Both the position numbers and the translations under genes were made by a program. A DNA stretch of 64,000 nt from Saccharomonospora sp. NB11 (GTDB lineage: Bacteria; Actinomycetota; Actinomycetes; Mycobacteriales; Pseudonocardiaceae). The number at the start of each line of letters is the position of its first letter. Position 1 is the first letter of the stretch. Shown here piece by piece: positions 16,953-26,330 of this stretch. The notes under the pieces are model-generated. The model worked only from the letters and a program-made list of their open reading frames with translations. It did not search any database and was not told the DNA's origin. The DNA is taken from NCBI RefSeq assembly GCF_015910535.1, contig NZ_JACBJG010000002.1, forward strand, positions 310,001 to 374,000, written 5' to 3'.

Positions 16953-17474
16953 ATGAGTCCGACCTGCCTGGTGGTGATGGGGGTGTCCGGAGCGGGCAAG
17001 ACCACCATCGCTCGGGCCCTCGCGGACGAACTCGGCTGGCCGATGGCGGAGGCCGACGAGTTCCACCCCGCCGCCAACATCGAGAAGATGTCCGCGGGCA
17101 TTCCGCTCACCGACGACGACCGGACACCGTGGCTCGAAGCACTCCGGGACTGGATCACCGAACGCTCCGAGGCGGGCGAGAGCACGATCGTGACCTGCTC
17201 GGCGCTCAAGCGGACCTACCGCGACCTGCTGCGCCAGGCTCGCGCCCGAGTCCGGTTCGTCCACCTCGCGGGGGACGCACCACTCATCCTCCGGCGCCTG
17301 ACCTCCCGGGCGGACCACTTCATGCCGCCGTCGCTGCTGGACTCGCAGTTCGCCGACCTCGAACCCCTGGCCGACGACGAGGATGGCGTGATCGTCGACC
17401 TCGATGCGAGCCCCGAGCGGATCGTCACGGCCACGCTCGCCCGCCTGGGGCTGCGCACCACGCCGGACCGCTGA
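16953..17474 (+). CDS. gntK: Gluconokinase
   Basis: A 173-residue P-loop kinase, the normal length for GntK. It phosphorylates gluconate to 6-phosphogluconate. The Walker A motif G-V-S-G-A-G-K-T-T is at about 9-17, the substrate region A-D-E-F-H-P-A-A-N-I-E-K-M-S near 37-50, and C-S-A-L-K-R-T-Y-R-D-L-L-R near 89-101, all typical of the family; the lid segment S-R-A-D-H-F-M-P-P-S-L-L-D-S-Q is intact. ATG 16953 starts close to the P-loop, as in relatives. It forms an operon with the permease 45 bases downstream. Confidence 0.95.
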   Translation: MSPTCLVVMGVSGAGKTTIARALADELGWPMAEADEFHPAANIEKMSAGIPLTDDDRTPWLEALRDWITERSEAGESTIVTCSALKRTYRDLLRQARARVRFVHLAGDAPLILRRLTSRADHFMPPSLLDSQFADLEPLADDEDGVIVDLDASPERIVTATLARLGLRTTPDR

Positions 17475-17519
17475 CGCCGACACCCCATCAACACCCTCGC
17501 GAGAGCAACGGAGCTTCGT

Positions 17520-18896
17520 ATGAACACCGACGAGTGGACACAGACCCTCGGTGCGGGACCGCTGTTGGGCATCGCCGTGGGCGCGGTCGCCGTCCTCCTG
17601 GTCCTCATCATCGCGCTGCGGGTGCACGCGTTCCTCGCCCTCGTCGCCGTCAGCCTGGCGACCGCGTTCGCCACGGGCATCCCCGCCGATCAGGTCGTGG
17701 ACACACTCACCGACGGCTTCGGCTCCACGCTCGCCAGCGTCGCGCTCCTGGTGGGACTCGGGGCCATGCTCGGCAGGCTCATCGAGGTCAGCGGCGGCGC
17801 CCAGGCCCTCACCGACGCGCTGATCAGGCGGTTCGGTGAGAAACGAGCCCCGTTGGCACTGGGCGTCGCCTCGCTGCTGTTCGGCTTCCCGATCTTCTTC
17901 GACGCCGGTCTGGTCGTCATGCTGCCGATCGTCTTCTCGGTGGCCCGCAGGCTCGGCGGCGGCATCCTCCGCTACGGCCTGCCCGCGGCGGGTGCGTTCT
18001 CGGTGATGCACGTCTACGTGCCGCCGCACCCCGGCCCGGTGGCCGCGAGCACACTGCTGGGCGCCGACGTCGGCCTGGTGATCGCGTTCGCGGCCCTGCT
18101 CGCGGTGCCGACCTGGTATCTCACCAGCTACCTCTACGGGCTGTGGATCGGCAAGCGCATCGTGCTGCCCGTGCCGGACATCCTCGGCGAGGCCAAGACG
18201 GACGCGAACCCGCCCAAGGCGGGTACGGTCGTCGCACTGTTGCTCCTGCCGCTGGCTCTGATCTTCGCCAACACCGGCCTCACCACCGCCGCCGACGCCG
18301 GGTGGCTCGACGGCGACGCCGGCTGGTTCACCGTCCTGGTCGCCCTCGGCTCCACCCCCGTGGCATTGCTGATCACGGTGTTCGTGGCGATGTACGTGCT
18401 CGGCACCCGTCGTGGGCGCGACAAGACGGTGGTCGAGAAGCTGCTCGACTCCTCCCTCGGTCCCGTGTGCGCCATCATCCTGATCACCGGCGCGGGCGGC
18501 ATGTTCGGCGGCGTGCTGCGGGCCGGCGGTGTCGGTGACGCGCTCTCCGACGCGTTGTCAGACCTCGGACTTCCCGTGATCGTGGCCGCGTACGTGATCG
18601 CCACAGTGCTCCGGATCGCGCAGGGCTCCGCCACCGTCGCCCTCACCACGGCGGCGGGCCTGGTGCAGCCGCTCGTACTGGGCGGCGGATTCAGCTCCAT
18701 CGAGGTCGTCGCCATCGTCCTCGCCCTCGCAGCGGGCTCGGTGACCGCGGGACACGTCAACGACTCCGGCTTCTGGTTGGTGGGCCGGTTCTTCCAGATG
18801 GACGTCCGGACGACCCTGAAGACGTGGACGGTCATGCAGACCACCATCGGCCTGGTGGGTTTCGGACTCGCCTCGGTGGTGTACCTGATCGCCTGA
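17520..18896 (+). CDS. gntP: Gluconate:H+ symporter (GntP family)
   Basis: A 458-residue permease with about 12-14 membrane helices. It should import gluconate for the kinase upstream. Family motifs include G-F-G-S-T-L-A-S-V-A-L-L-V-G-L-G-A-M-L-G near 62-80, F-F-D-A-G-L-V-V-M-L-P near 123, the P-P-H-P-G-P-V motif near 165-171, and A-Q-G-S-A-T-V-A near 365 with G-H-V-N-D-S-G-F-W close to 415. A GGAG ribosome site lies before ATG. It is probably controlled by the divergent FadR-type repressor. Confidence 0.93.
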   Translation: MNTDEWTQTLGAGPLLGIAVGAVAVLLVLIIALRVHAFLALVAVSLATAFATGIPADQVVDTLTDGFGSTLASVALLVGLGAMLGRLIEVSGGAQALTDALIRRFGEKRAPLALGVASLLFGFPIFFDAGLVVMLPIVFSVARRLGGGILRYGLPAAGAFSVMHVYVPPHPGPVAASTLLGADVGLVIAFAALLAVPTWYLTSYLYGLWIGKRIVLPVPDILGEAKTDANPPKAGTVVALLLLPLALIFANTGLTTAADAGWLDGDAGWFTVLVALGSTPVALLITVFVAMYVLGTRRGRDKTVVEKLLDSSLGPVCAIILITGAGGMFGGVLRAGGVGDALSDALSDLGLPVIVAAYVIATVLRIAQGSATVALTTAAGLVQPLVLGGGFSSIEVVAIVLALAAGSVTAGHVNDSGFWLVGRFFQMDVRTTLKTWTVMQTTIGLVGFGLASVVYLIA

Positions 18897-18900
18897 CGCC

Positions 18901-18965
18901 CGTGGTCGGGCCCCCCGTTTCCGGTCCGCTGTGACCAGCGCCGCACGAGGAACGGCCCGACCACG
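18901..18965. terminator. Long inverted repeat after gntP
   Basis: A perfect 12-bp inverted repeat (18901-18912 with 18954-18965) starts 4 bases after the gntP stop and encloses 41 bases. It has no T-run; a terminator role is likely but the long loop makes it uncertain. Confidence 0.4.
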
Positions 18966-18989
18966 CGATTCGGCCCCCCTACTGACGGG

Positions 18990-19019
18990 TACACTCGCTG
19001 GCGTACGAAACAGTTTCGT
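18990..19019 (+). promoter_or_regulatory. TetR gene promoter with 15-bp palindromic operator
   Basis: A -10 box TACACT (18990-18995) is followed by a perfect 7-bp inverted repeat around one base, ACGAAAC-A-GTTTCGT, at 19005-19019. The palindrome covers the expected transcription start of the TetR gene, so it is very probably its autoregulatory operator, and controls the pump gene too if they are co-transcribed. Confidence 0.75.
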
Positions 19020-19037
19020 TTCTGTGTGGAGTCCAGC

Positions 19038-19661
19038 ATGTCCCCGTCCCCCGCAGGGTCGGCGGTACCCACCTCGGGTTCCCCGGCGCCCCGCCGCACC
19101 CGGCTCACCCCGGAACGCGAGCGGGAGCTGTTCACCGCTGTGGTGGACCTCGTCCGCGAGCACGGCTACGAAGCCGTCACGATGGACGCCGTCGCCGCCC
19201 GCACCAAGGCGAGCAAGGCGACGCTCTACCGGCAGTGGGAGAGCAAGCCGAAACTCGTCGCGACCGCGTTGCGCCACCTCGCCGTCGCCTCCCCCGCGGA
19301 CGTCGACACCGGGTCGCTGGCGGAGGACCTCCGCCGCATGGCCCACGAGCTCATCGCTCACGCCACCGAGGACACGGCCCTGTTGAACGGCCTCGCACAC
19401 GCCGTGACCAAGGACCCCGAGCTGTGGCAGGCGTTGCACGACCTCCACATCAGACCCGGACTGGAAATGCTGGACGCCGTCCTCCGTCGAGCGGTCGAAC
19501 GCGGCGAGCTCGCCGAGGACAACCCCGCCAAGGACTACGTCGTGCACCTCGTTCTCGGGGCGTTCGGCACCCGCAAGCTCATCGAGAACACCGACGTCGA
19601 CACCGAGTTCATGGAGAAGTACCTCAGGGCGGTGGTCTTCCCCGCACTCGGCATCGCCTGA
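19038..19661 (+). CDS. TetR/AcrR-family transcriptional regulator
   Basis: A 207-residue regulator. The N-terminal helix-turn-helix (about 30-75) reads V-T-M-D-A-V-A-A-R-T-K-A-S-K-A-T-L-Y-R-Q-W, followed by K-P-K-L-V-A-T-A-L. The C-terminal alpha-helical part (about 90-205) is the ligand-binding and dimer domain of the TetR_C type. ATG 19038 has GGAG 6 bases upstream; GTG 19026 would add 4 residues. A perfect palindrome overlaps its promoter. It lies 104 bases before an MMPL pump, which it probably represses. Confidence 0.88.
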   Translation: MSPSPAGSAVPTSGSPAPRRTRLTPERERELFTAVVDLVREHGYEAVTMDAVAARTKASKATLYRQWESKPKLVATALRHLAVASPADVDTGSLAEDLRRMAHELIAHATEDTALLNGLAHAVTKDPELWQALHDLHIRPGLEMLDAVLRRAVERGELAEDNPAKDYVVHLVLGAFGTRKLIENTDVDTEFMEKYLRAVVFPALGIA

Positions 19662-19765
19662 CCACGACACCGTTCTGGGGCCCCCGATCGGGGTACCCGG
19701 CCTCACCTGTGTCCGCCCGACCCTTGTCCGTCCGTCCCCACCGACCGACCAGGAGCACCCTCCTC

Positions 19766-21973
19766 ATGGCCACGATGCTGTACCGGCTCGGCCGCTTCGC
19801 CTTCCGGCGACGTGGTCTCGTCGCCGTCCTCTGGGTTGTGATACTCGCCGCTGTCGGCGGCGCCGCCGCGACCACCTCCTCGACCGCCTCCACCTCGATC
19901 TCGATCCCCGGGACCGAGGCGCAGGAGGCCTTCGAACTGCTGGAGGAACGCTTCCCCGGCACCAAACCGGACGGTGCCACCGCCCGAGTCGTCTTCCAAG
20001 CCCCCGAGGGCGAGAAACTCACGGACGCCGACCACCGCGAGACCATCGCGGACATCGTTGCGAGCCTGTCCGAGGGCTCCCAGGTCCAGCAGGCCGTCGA
20101 CCCGTTCCAGGCGCAGAGCGTCAGCCGGGACGCGACGATCGCCTACACGCAGGTGACCTACGACGGGTCGGCCCTCGAACTGACCGACGCGACCCGCGAC
20201 GCCCTGCAGGACGCCGCCGAGCAGGGCCGGGACGCGGGGCTGACCGTGGAGATCGGCGGCGACGCGCTGCTGACCATCCCCGAGACCGGGGCCACCGAGG
20301 TGATCGGGGTGATCATCGCGGCCGTCGTGTTGTTGATCACGTTCGGGTCGCTGATCGCCGCCGGACTGCCGCTGGCCACCGCGCTCGTGGGAGTGGGGAT
20401 CAGCGTCGGCGTCATCACGTTGCTGACGCAGACGTTGGAGCTCGACAGCACGACGCCGATCCTCGCGACGATGATCGGGCTCGCGGTCGGTATCGACTAC
20501 TCGCTGTTCATCGTGTCCCGTTACCGTGCCGAACTCGCCGAGGGGCACGCTCCACTGGACGCCGTCGGCCGCGCGACCGGCACGGCGGGCTCGGCGGTGG
20601 TCTTCGCCGGGCTCACGGTCGTCATCGCGCTGGCGGGCCTCGCCGTCGTCAACATCCCGATCCTCACGAAGATGGGTTTCGCCGCCGCCGGTGCTGTGGT
20701 GCTCGCCGTGCTCGTCGCCCTGACCCTCATCCCGGCGTTGATCGGGCTGGCGGGCAAGCGCATCCTGCCGCGCAAGCAGCGGAACAAGGCCGCAGGCGAG
20801 ATCAGCGACAAGCCCGGCGCGGGCACGCGGTGGGCTCGGTTCGTCCTGCGGCACCGGGTGGCGGTGCTGCTCCTGGGCGTCGTGGGCCTCGGGGTCGTCG
20901 CCGTCCCGGCGGCCGACCTGCAGCTCGGGCTGCCCGACGACAGCTCCAAGCCCGTCGAGAGCAGCCAGCGCAGGGCCTACGACCTCATCGCCGAGGGCTT
21001 CGGGCCCGGCACCAACGGCCCGCTCGTGGTCACCGTGGACGCGCAGGGCAGCGACGACCCGCAGGCGGCGGCCGAGGCCACCGGCGAGGCCCTGCAGGGC
21101 CTCGACAACGTCGCCATGGCCACGCCGCCCACTTTCAACCAGACCGGCGACACGGCGATGATCACCGTCATCCCGATGTCCGCACCCAGCAGCACGGAGA
21201 CCGAGGAGCTCGTCCACGCCATCCGCGCCGAGGCGCAGGGACTCGCCGACTCCACCGGGGCCAACGTCCTGGTCACCGGTCAGACCGCGATGGGCATCGA
21301 CGTCTCGCAGAAGCTGGACGACGCCCTGTTCCCCTACCTCGCACTGGTGGTCGGGCTCGCCTTCGTCCTGCTGGTGATCGTCTTCCGCTCGCTGCTCGTC
21401 CCGCTCAAGGCCGCGCTGGGCTTCCTGCTGTCGGTCGTCGCCGCGCTGGGTGCCGTGGTCGCGGTCTTCCAGTGGGGTTGGCTGGCCGACCTGGTCGGGG
21501 TGCAGCAGACCGGCCCGATCATGAGCCTCATGCCGATCTTCCTGGTCGGGCTCGTCTTCGGTCTCGCGATGGACTACGAGGTCTTCCTGGTCACACGGAT
21601 GCGGGAGGCGTTCGTCCACGGCGAGAGCGCACACGAGTCGATCGTGACGGGCTTCCGCCACGGTGCGCGGGTCGTCACGGCGGCCGCGCTGATCATGATC
21701 AGCGTGTTCGCGGGCTTCGTCGGCTCCGACGAGTCGATGATCAAGATGATCGGGTTCGGTCTGGCGATCGCCGTGCTGTTCGACGCGTTCGTGGTCCGGA
21801 TGGCCATCGTGCCCGCCGCGCTGGCCCTGCTCGGCAAGGCGGCCTGGTGGCTGCCCAAGCCGCTCGACAAGGTGCTGCCGAACGTCGACGTCGAGGGCGA
21901 ACGGCTCCAGCAGCGGCTGGCCACCTCCACCGAGCAGGAGTTGGAGAAGGAGACGGTCGGCAGTCGTTCCTGA
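19766..21973 (+). CDS. MMPL-family RND transporter
   Basis: A 735-residue inner-membrane pump with two MMPL halves. Each half has one N-terminal helix (about 17-38 and 362-382), an extracytoplasmic domain, and a block of five helices (about 172-330 and 515-690). The proton-relay-like sequences G-L-A-V-G-I-D-Y-S-L-F-I and G-L-V-F-G-L-A-M-D-Y-E-V-F-L hold the Asp-Tyr pairs seen in MmpL proteins. Such pumps export lipids or toxic amphiphiles; the substrate is unknown. AGGAG lies 10 bases before ATG. It is probably controlled by the TetR protein upstream. Confidence 0.9.
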   Translation: MATMLYRLGRFAFRRRGLVAVLWVVILAAVGGAAATTSSTASTSISIPGTEAQEAFELLEERFPGTKPDGATARVVFQAPEGEKLTDADHRETIADIVASLSEGSQVQQAVDPFQAQSVSRDATIAYTQVTYDGSALELTDATRDALQDAAEQGRDAGLTVEIGGDALLTIPETGATEVIGVIIAAVVLLITFGSLIAAGLPLATALVGVGISVGVITLLTQTLELDSTTPILATMIGLAVGIDYSLFIVSRYRAELAEGHAPLDAVGRATGTAGSAVVFAGLTVVIALAGLAVVNIPILTKMGFAAAGAVVLAVLVALTLIPALIGLAGKRILPRKQRNKAAGEISDKPGAGTRWARFVLRHRVAVLLLGVVGLGVVAVPAADLQLGLPDDSSKPVESSQRRAYDLIAEGFGPGTNGPLVVTVDAQGSDDPQAAAEATGEALQGLDNVAMATPPTFNQTGDTAMITVIPMSAPSSTETEELVHAIRAEAQGLADSTGANVLVTGQTAMGIDVSQKLDDALFPYLALVVGLAFVLLVIVFRSLLVPLKAALGFLLSVVAALGAVVAVFQWGWLADLVGVQQTGPIMSLMPIFLVGLVFGLAMDYEVFLVTRMREAFVHGESAHESIVTGFRHGARVVTAAALIMISVFAGFVGSDESMIKMIGFGLAIAVLFDAFVVRMAIVPAALALLGKAAWWLPKPLDKVLPNVDVEGERLQQRLATSTEQELEKETVGSRS

Positions 21974-22018
21974 CGACGGCCGACGACCGAGGTCGCCATC
22001 GGGGGCACGACCTCGGCC

Positions 22019-22060
22019 GCACCGCGGCCTTTCGGGGCCGAGACGACCGCGGTGCTTTTC
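22019..22060 (+). terminator. Intrinsic terminator after the MMPL gene
   Basis: A perfect 9-bp GC-rich stem (22019-22027 with 22047-22055) is followed directly by TTTTC. It lies 46 bases after the MMPL stop. Confidence 0.75.
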
Positions 22061-22063
22061 ACC

Positions 22064-22102
22064 GGGCCGGTCCGGCGACCCACGAGGGTGCCGGACCGGC
22101 CC
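22064..22102. terminator. Second 13-bp hairpin between MMPL and methyltransferase genes
   Basis: A perfect 13-bp inverted repeat (22064-22076 with 22090-22102) with a 13-base loop lies between convergent genes. It has no T-run; it may stop read-through in either direction. The rest of the gap to 22265 shows no gene. Confidence 0.45.
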
Positions 22103-22265
22103 GCGTCGTGTGGGAGAGCGGGTTCACCCGCGCGGCTCGCCGCCTGGTCGACGGAACACGCACGGGACCGCGGCGAAGTCGCTCGACAGCGTCGCGGACC
22201 GCCGGGAACACCCCGACGATCACCCACCGGCCACTGAGAACGTGCGACGGCGGAACGAGGGCAGG

Positions 22266-23468
22266 TCAGCGGCCGGCCTCGGCTCGTTCGAGCAAAGCGA
22301 CGCACTCCACGTGGTGGGTCATCGGGAAGGCGTCGAACGCCCGAAGTCGCGTCAGGTGGTACCCGCGCCCGGCGAACGTCGCGACGTCGCGCGCGAGCGC
22401 CGCCGGATCGCACGCCACGTACACGACGCGCTCGGGTCCCGCGGCGGCGATGCGCTCCACCACGTCCCGGCCTGCCCCCTTGCGCGGCGGGTCCAGCACC
22501 ACGACCTCCGGGGAGTCCCGACGGTCACGAAGCACGTGCTCCACCTGGCCACACCGCCACGACACCTGGCGCAGGTCCGCGATATTGGCCTTGCCGTCGG
22601 ACACCGCGCGCCGCCCCGACTCCACCGCGAACACCCGGCCACTCGGACCGACCTGCTCGGCGAGCACGGACGCGAACAACCCCACCCCGGCGTAGAGGTC
22701 CCAGGCGCGTGCGCCAGGAGAGGCCTGCGCCCACTCGCCCACGACACGGGCGAAAGTGTCGGCGGCCTCGGGATGCACCTGCCAGAAGCCGTGTGCGGCG
22801 AGTCGCCAGTCCCGTCCCGCGGCACGCTGCACGGCCGACCCGCCCCGGTGCTGTTGGGGCCGTCGCCCCCGCCCGGGAACGCGCCGGACGTGCACGTCAC
22901 CGTCGGCGTCCTCGGTGGCCTCGACCTCCTCACCGGCGGGCCAGCGTTCCGGCAGAACGGCGTCCACCGCCCCGCGCACCGTGATCGGGCAGTCCGTCAG
23001 CGGCACGACCCGGTGACTGCGGTGTGCCCGCAGGCCCGCGTGTCCGTCGGCGGCCGTCACGAACCGCACCCGGGTCCGCCACCGCAACAACCCACCCGGC
23101 AGCTCCTCGACCGTCACCGGGACGTCCAGCCCGGCCAGCCGACTCAACTGCTCCTCGACGACCCGCGCCTTGAGCTCCCGCTGGGCCGATCCGCTCGCGT
23201 GCTGCCAGTCGCAGCCACCGCACAACCCCGGACCGGCCACCGGACACGGCGGCTCCACCCGGTCGGGCGAGGCCGACAACACCTGCACGGCATCCGCCCG
23301 ACAGAACGACTTCCCCGAGTCCTCGGTCACCTCCGCGAGCACCCGCTCGCCCGGCAACGCGTGTCGCACGAACACGACTCGTCCGTCCACTCGGGCCACA
23401 CAGTGTCCACCGTGGGCCACCGGGCCGACGGTCAATTCGAGCGTGCGTCCCGTCCAGTCCAGCGTCAC
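22266..23468 (-). CDS. Class I SAM-dependent RNA uridine methyltransferase (TrmA/RumA family)
   Basis: A 400-residue enzyme that forms 5-methyluridine in rRNA or tRNA. An N-terminal TRAM domain (about 1-60) precedes an iron-sulfur motif: Cys near 76 in P-C-P-V, C-x-x-C in L-C-G-G-C-D-W near 83-86 and a fourth Cys in L-T-D-C-P-I. The SAM motif is D-L-Y-A-G-V-G-L-F, then V-V-L-D-P-P-R-K-G, and the nucleophilic Cys is in Y-V-A-C-D-P. Which uridine is modified cannot be told. Its GTG overlaps the stop of the permease gene (GTGA), so the two are coupled. Confidence 0.9.
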   Translation of the reverse strand: MTLDWTGRTLELTVGPVAHGGHCVARVDGRVVFVRHALPGERVLAEVTEDSGKSFCRADAVQVLSASPDRVEPPCPVAGPGLCGGCDWQHASGSAQRELKARVVEEQLSRLAGLDVPVTVEELPGGLLRWRTRVRFVTAADGHAGLRAHRSHRVVPLTDCPITVRGAVDAVLPERWPAGEEVEATEDADGDVHVRRVPGRGRRPQQHRGGSAVQRAAGRDWRLAAHGFWQVHPEAADTFARVVGEWAQASPGARAWDLYAGVGLFASVLAEQVGPSGRVFAVESGRRAVSDGKANIADLRQVSWRCGQVEHVLRDRRDSPEVVVLDPPRKGAGRDVVERIAAAGPERVVYVACDPAALARDVATFAGRGYHLTRLRAFDAFPMTHHVECVALLERAEAGR

Positions 23469-25507
23469 GGGCGCGCTCCCTTCCGCCGGTCGGCCGCCGC
23501 GCCGGAGTCTTCGGCGTGGAAGCCGCGGCGCACGTCACCCACCACCGGGCGCCGCCGCCTGCGGGCGGCGCGGGTGGAGGCACGGTGCGACGACTCCAGT
23601 TGCCACGGAACGCTCGTCACCATCACGCGGGGTTGGAACAGCAGCCGGGTCTTCAGCCGCAGCGCGCTCTGGTTGTGGAGCAATTGCTCCCACCAGCGGC
23701 CCACGACGTACTCGGGAATGAACACCGTGACGACGTTACGCGGCTGGTCCCCACGCACTCTCCGGACGTAGTCGAGCACGGGCTTGGTGACCTCCCGGTA
23801 CGGTGACTCGACGACCTTCAGCGGGATGGAGATGCCGCGTCGCTCCCATTCCCGCATCAGCGCGCGGGTCTCGGCCTCGTCCACGTTGACGGTGACCGCC
23901 TCCAGTACGTCCGGCCTCGTGGCCTTGGCGTAGGTCAACGCGCGCAGCGCGGGTTTGTGCAGTTGCGACACGAGCACGACGGCGTGGTTGCGAGCAGGCA
24001 GAGTCACCTCCTCGTCGGAGGCCGCGATCTCCGCCGCCACCCGGTCGTAGTGGCGGCGGACGGCGCGCATCAGGACGTAGAAGAACGCCATGGCGGCGAT
24101 CGAGATCCACGCCCCGGCCACGAACTTGGTGACGAGGATGACCACCAACACCGCCGCCGTCAGGACGAGTCCCACGGCGTTGATCACCTGAGCGCGGCGC
24201 ATCCGCGCGCGAGCGGCCGGGTCGTCCTCGCCGTCCAGCTCACGGTTCCAGTGGCGGATCATGCCGCTCTGGCTCGCCACGAACGCCATGAAGACGCCGA
24301 CGATGTAGAGGTGGATCAGTGAGGTCACCTGCGCGTCGAACACGACGACGAGCGCGACGGCCGAACCGGCGAGCAGGACGATGCCGTTGCTGAACGCCAG
24401 CCGATCTCCCCGCGTGTGCAACTGCCGGGGCAGGTAGCGGTCCTGCGCGAGGATCGATCCCAGGACCGGGAACCCGTTGAACGCCGTGTTCGCCGCGAAC
24501 ACGAGCACCAGTCCCGTGAAGAAGACGACGTACCAGACGCCGAGGTCGAAGCCGCCGAACACGGCTCCCGCGACCTGCGCGACCAACGTCTTCTGCTCGT
24601 AGCCCTCCGGGGCGTTCACCAGTTGCCGCGCCGGGTCCTCCGCCATCACGACACCACTGGCGTCGGCGAGGAACAACAGCCCCAGGAACATCGGGATGGA
24701 CAGCAACCCCATGAACAGCAGGGTCGTGGCGGCGTTGCGACCCTGCGGGCGGCGGAACGCCGGGACCCCGTTGGCGATGGCCTCCACCCCGGTCAGGGCC
24801 GCACTGCCGGACGAGAAGGCGCGCAACAGCAGGAACACGAAGCCCAGCCCGGCGAGCTGCTCGGGCTGTTCGGCGAGCTGGAGCCCGGCGCTCTCGGCCC
24901 GCAGCTCGTCCCCGAACACGAACGTGCGCACCGCGCCCCACGCGACCATGCCGAGAATGCCGACCACGAACGCGTAGACGGGGATCGCGAAGACGGTCGC
25001 CGACTCACGGACACCGCGCAGGTTCGTCGCCGCCAGCACCACGATCGCGCCGACTGCGAAGTCCACTCGGTGTTCGGCCACGAACGGGACGGCCGACCCG
25101 ATGGTCGCGGCGGCCGCGGCGATCGACACCGCCACCGTGAGCACGTAGTCGACCAGCAACGCCGCGCCGACGGCCAGCCCGGCCCGCGCCCCGTGGTTGG
25201 CGGTCGCCACGGCGTAGGCCCCGCCTCCCGACGTGTAGGCCTGCACGTTCTGCCGGTACGCCGCGATCACCACGACCATCACCAGCGCGACGACCAGGCC
25301 GATCCACGGGCTGTAGACGTACGACGAAGCACCCGCCACCGACAGCATGAGCAGGATCTCCTCGGGCGCGTACGCGACCGAGGACATCGGGTCGGAGGCG
25401 AAGACCGGGAGCGCGATCCGCTTCGGCAGCAGCGTGCGAGGGAGGCGATCGCTGCGGTACGGGCGGCCCAGCAGCACGCGCTTCGTCGCCGTGGCGAACT
25501 TGGACAC
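23465..25507 (-). CDS. APC-superfamily permease, KimA-like potassium importer candidate
   Basis: A 680-residue protein with about 12 membrane helices (roughly residues 45-480) and a cytosolic domain of about 200 residues. The N-terminal L-P-V-F-A-S-D-P-M-S-S-V-A-Y-A-P-E-E motif near 33-50 and the overall layout resemble KimA/KUP-type K+ importers rather than amino-acid permeases. The C-terminal domain has a U-S-P-like V-V-L-V-S-Q-L-H-K-P-A start, then ends in an unusual Arg-rich tail. It is divergent from two TrkA-type genes across 157 bases, which supports a potassium role. The ion specificity is an inference. Confidence 0.8.
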   Translation of the reverse strand: MSKFATATKRVLLGRPYRSDRLPRTLLPKRIALPVFASDPMSSVAYAPEEILLMLSVAGASSYVYSPWIGLVVALVMVVVIAAYRQNVQAYTSGGGAYAVATANHGARAGLAVGAALLVDYVLTVAVSIAAAAATIGSAVPFVAEHRVDFAVGAIVVLAATNLRGVRESATVFAIPVYAFVVGILGMVAWGAVRTFVFGDELRAESAGLQLAEQPEQLAGLGFVFLLLRAFSSGSAALTGVEAIANGVPAFRRPQGRNAATTLLFMGLLSIPMFLGLLFLADASGVVMAEDPARQLVNAPEGYEQKTLVAQVAGAVFGGFDLGVWYVVFFTGLVLVFAANTAFNGFPVLGSILAQDRYLPRQLHTRGDRLAFSNGIVLLAGSAVALVVVFDAQVTSLIHLYIVGVFMAFVASQSGMIRHWNRELDGEDDPAARARMRRAQVINAVGLVLTAAVLVVILVTKFVAGAWISIAAMAFFYVLMRAVRRHYDRVAAEIAASDEEVTLPARNHAVVLVSQLHKPALRALTYAKATRPDVLEAVTVNVDEAETRALMREWERRGISIPLKVVESPYREVTKPVLDYVRRVRGDQPRNVVTVFIPEYVVGRWWEQLLHNQSALRLKTRLLFQPRVMVTSVPWQLESSHRASTRAARRRRRPVVGDVRRGFHAEDSGAAADRRKGARP

Positions 25508-25664
25508 GGCAGGAGCGTAATCCTCGGCCGTCGGCGGTGTGCGGCCAGCGCCGCCGGGCTCACGGGTTCGAGCGAGGGAGCGACGCGGTGGACTCGCGCC
25601 CGGGTAGGTTGTGCGTGACCCTGAGCAGGACGCCGATCGTCACCGGGCGGCAGGAGGACAGCAG

Positions 25665-26330
25665 GTGCACGTGGTGATCATGGGTTGCGGCCGGGTCGGG
25701 GCGTCGCTGGCGGCGGCCCTCGAACGGCTGGGCCACGACGTCGCCGTGATCGACAAGGATCCGGAGGCGTTCCGCCGCCTCGGACCCCAGTTCCACGGCC
25801 GACAGGTGCTCGGCGTGGGCTTCGACCGCGACGTCCTCGTGGAGGCGGGGATCGAGCGGGCCGGCGCGTTCGCGGCGGTGTCGAGCGGCGACAACTCCAA
25901 CATCATCTCGGCGCGCGTGGCCCGGGAGACGTTCGGCGTCGACCACGTCGTCGCGCGGATCTACGACTCCAAGCGCGCCGCCGTGTACGAGCGGCTGGGC
26001 ATCCCCACCGTCGCCACCGTCCCCTGGACGACCGACCGCTTCCTGCGCACGTTGCTGCCGGAGGGCACGGCCACGTCGTGGCGAGACCCGACCGGCAGCG
26101 TGGCACTGCTGCAGCTTCCGCTGCACGAGGACTGGGTCGGCCGCAGCGTCCGGGACCTCGAACGGGCGGCCGACTGCCGGGTGGCGTTCCTCATGCGGTT
26201 CGGCACCGGCATCCTCCCCGAGAGCAGGACGGTGCTCCAGGCCGACGACGTCGTCTACGCGTCGGCCCTCTCGGGCACCATCACCGACGTCACCAGCGTG
26301 GCTTCCCGGCCACCGCAGGAGGAGAACTGA
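25665..26330 (+). CDS. ceoB: TrkA-type K+ transport regulator (CeoB-like)
   Basis: A 221-residue cytosolic protein with an RCK/TrkA-N nucleotide-binding domain (G-C-G-R-V-G-A-S-L near 7-15, acidic V-I-D-K-D at about 31-35) and a TrkA-C ligand domain (about 135-215). Such proteins bind NAD(H) or ATP and cyclic nucleotides and gate K+ channels or importers. AGGAGG at 25652-25657 selects GTG 25665. Its TGA overlaps the ATG of the next gene (TGATG). No TrkH/Ktr membrane subunit is nearby; the divergent permease may be the partner. Confidence 0.9.
   Translation: MHVVIMGCGRVGASLAAALERLGHDVAVIDKDPEAFRRLGPQFHGRQVLGVGFDRDVLVEAGIERAGAFAAVSSGDNSNIISARVARETFGVDHVVARIYDSKRAAVYERLGIPTVATVPWTTDRFLRTLLPEGTATSWRDPTGSVALLQLPLHEDWVGRSVRDLERAADCRVAFLMRFGTGILPESRTVLQADDVVYASALSGTITDVTSVASRPPQEEN

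Noticed and set aside
22064-22102. Considered as a repeat unit of a CRISPR or mobile element.
   Set aside because: It occurs once, with no repeated copies or spacers; it is a single hairpin between convergent genes.
25611-25664. An upstream extension of ceoB.
   Set aside because: The AGGAGG site at 25652-25657 is correctly placed for GTG 25665, and the Rossmann strand begins directly after it.
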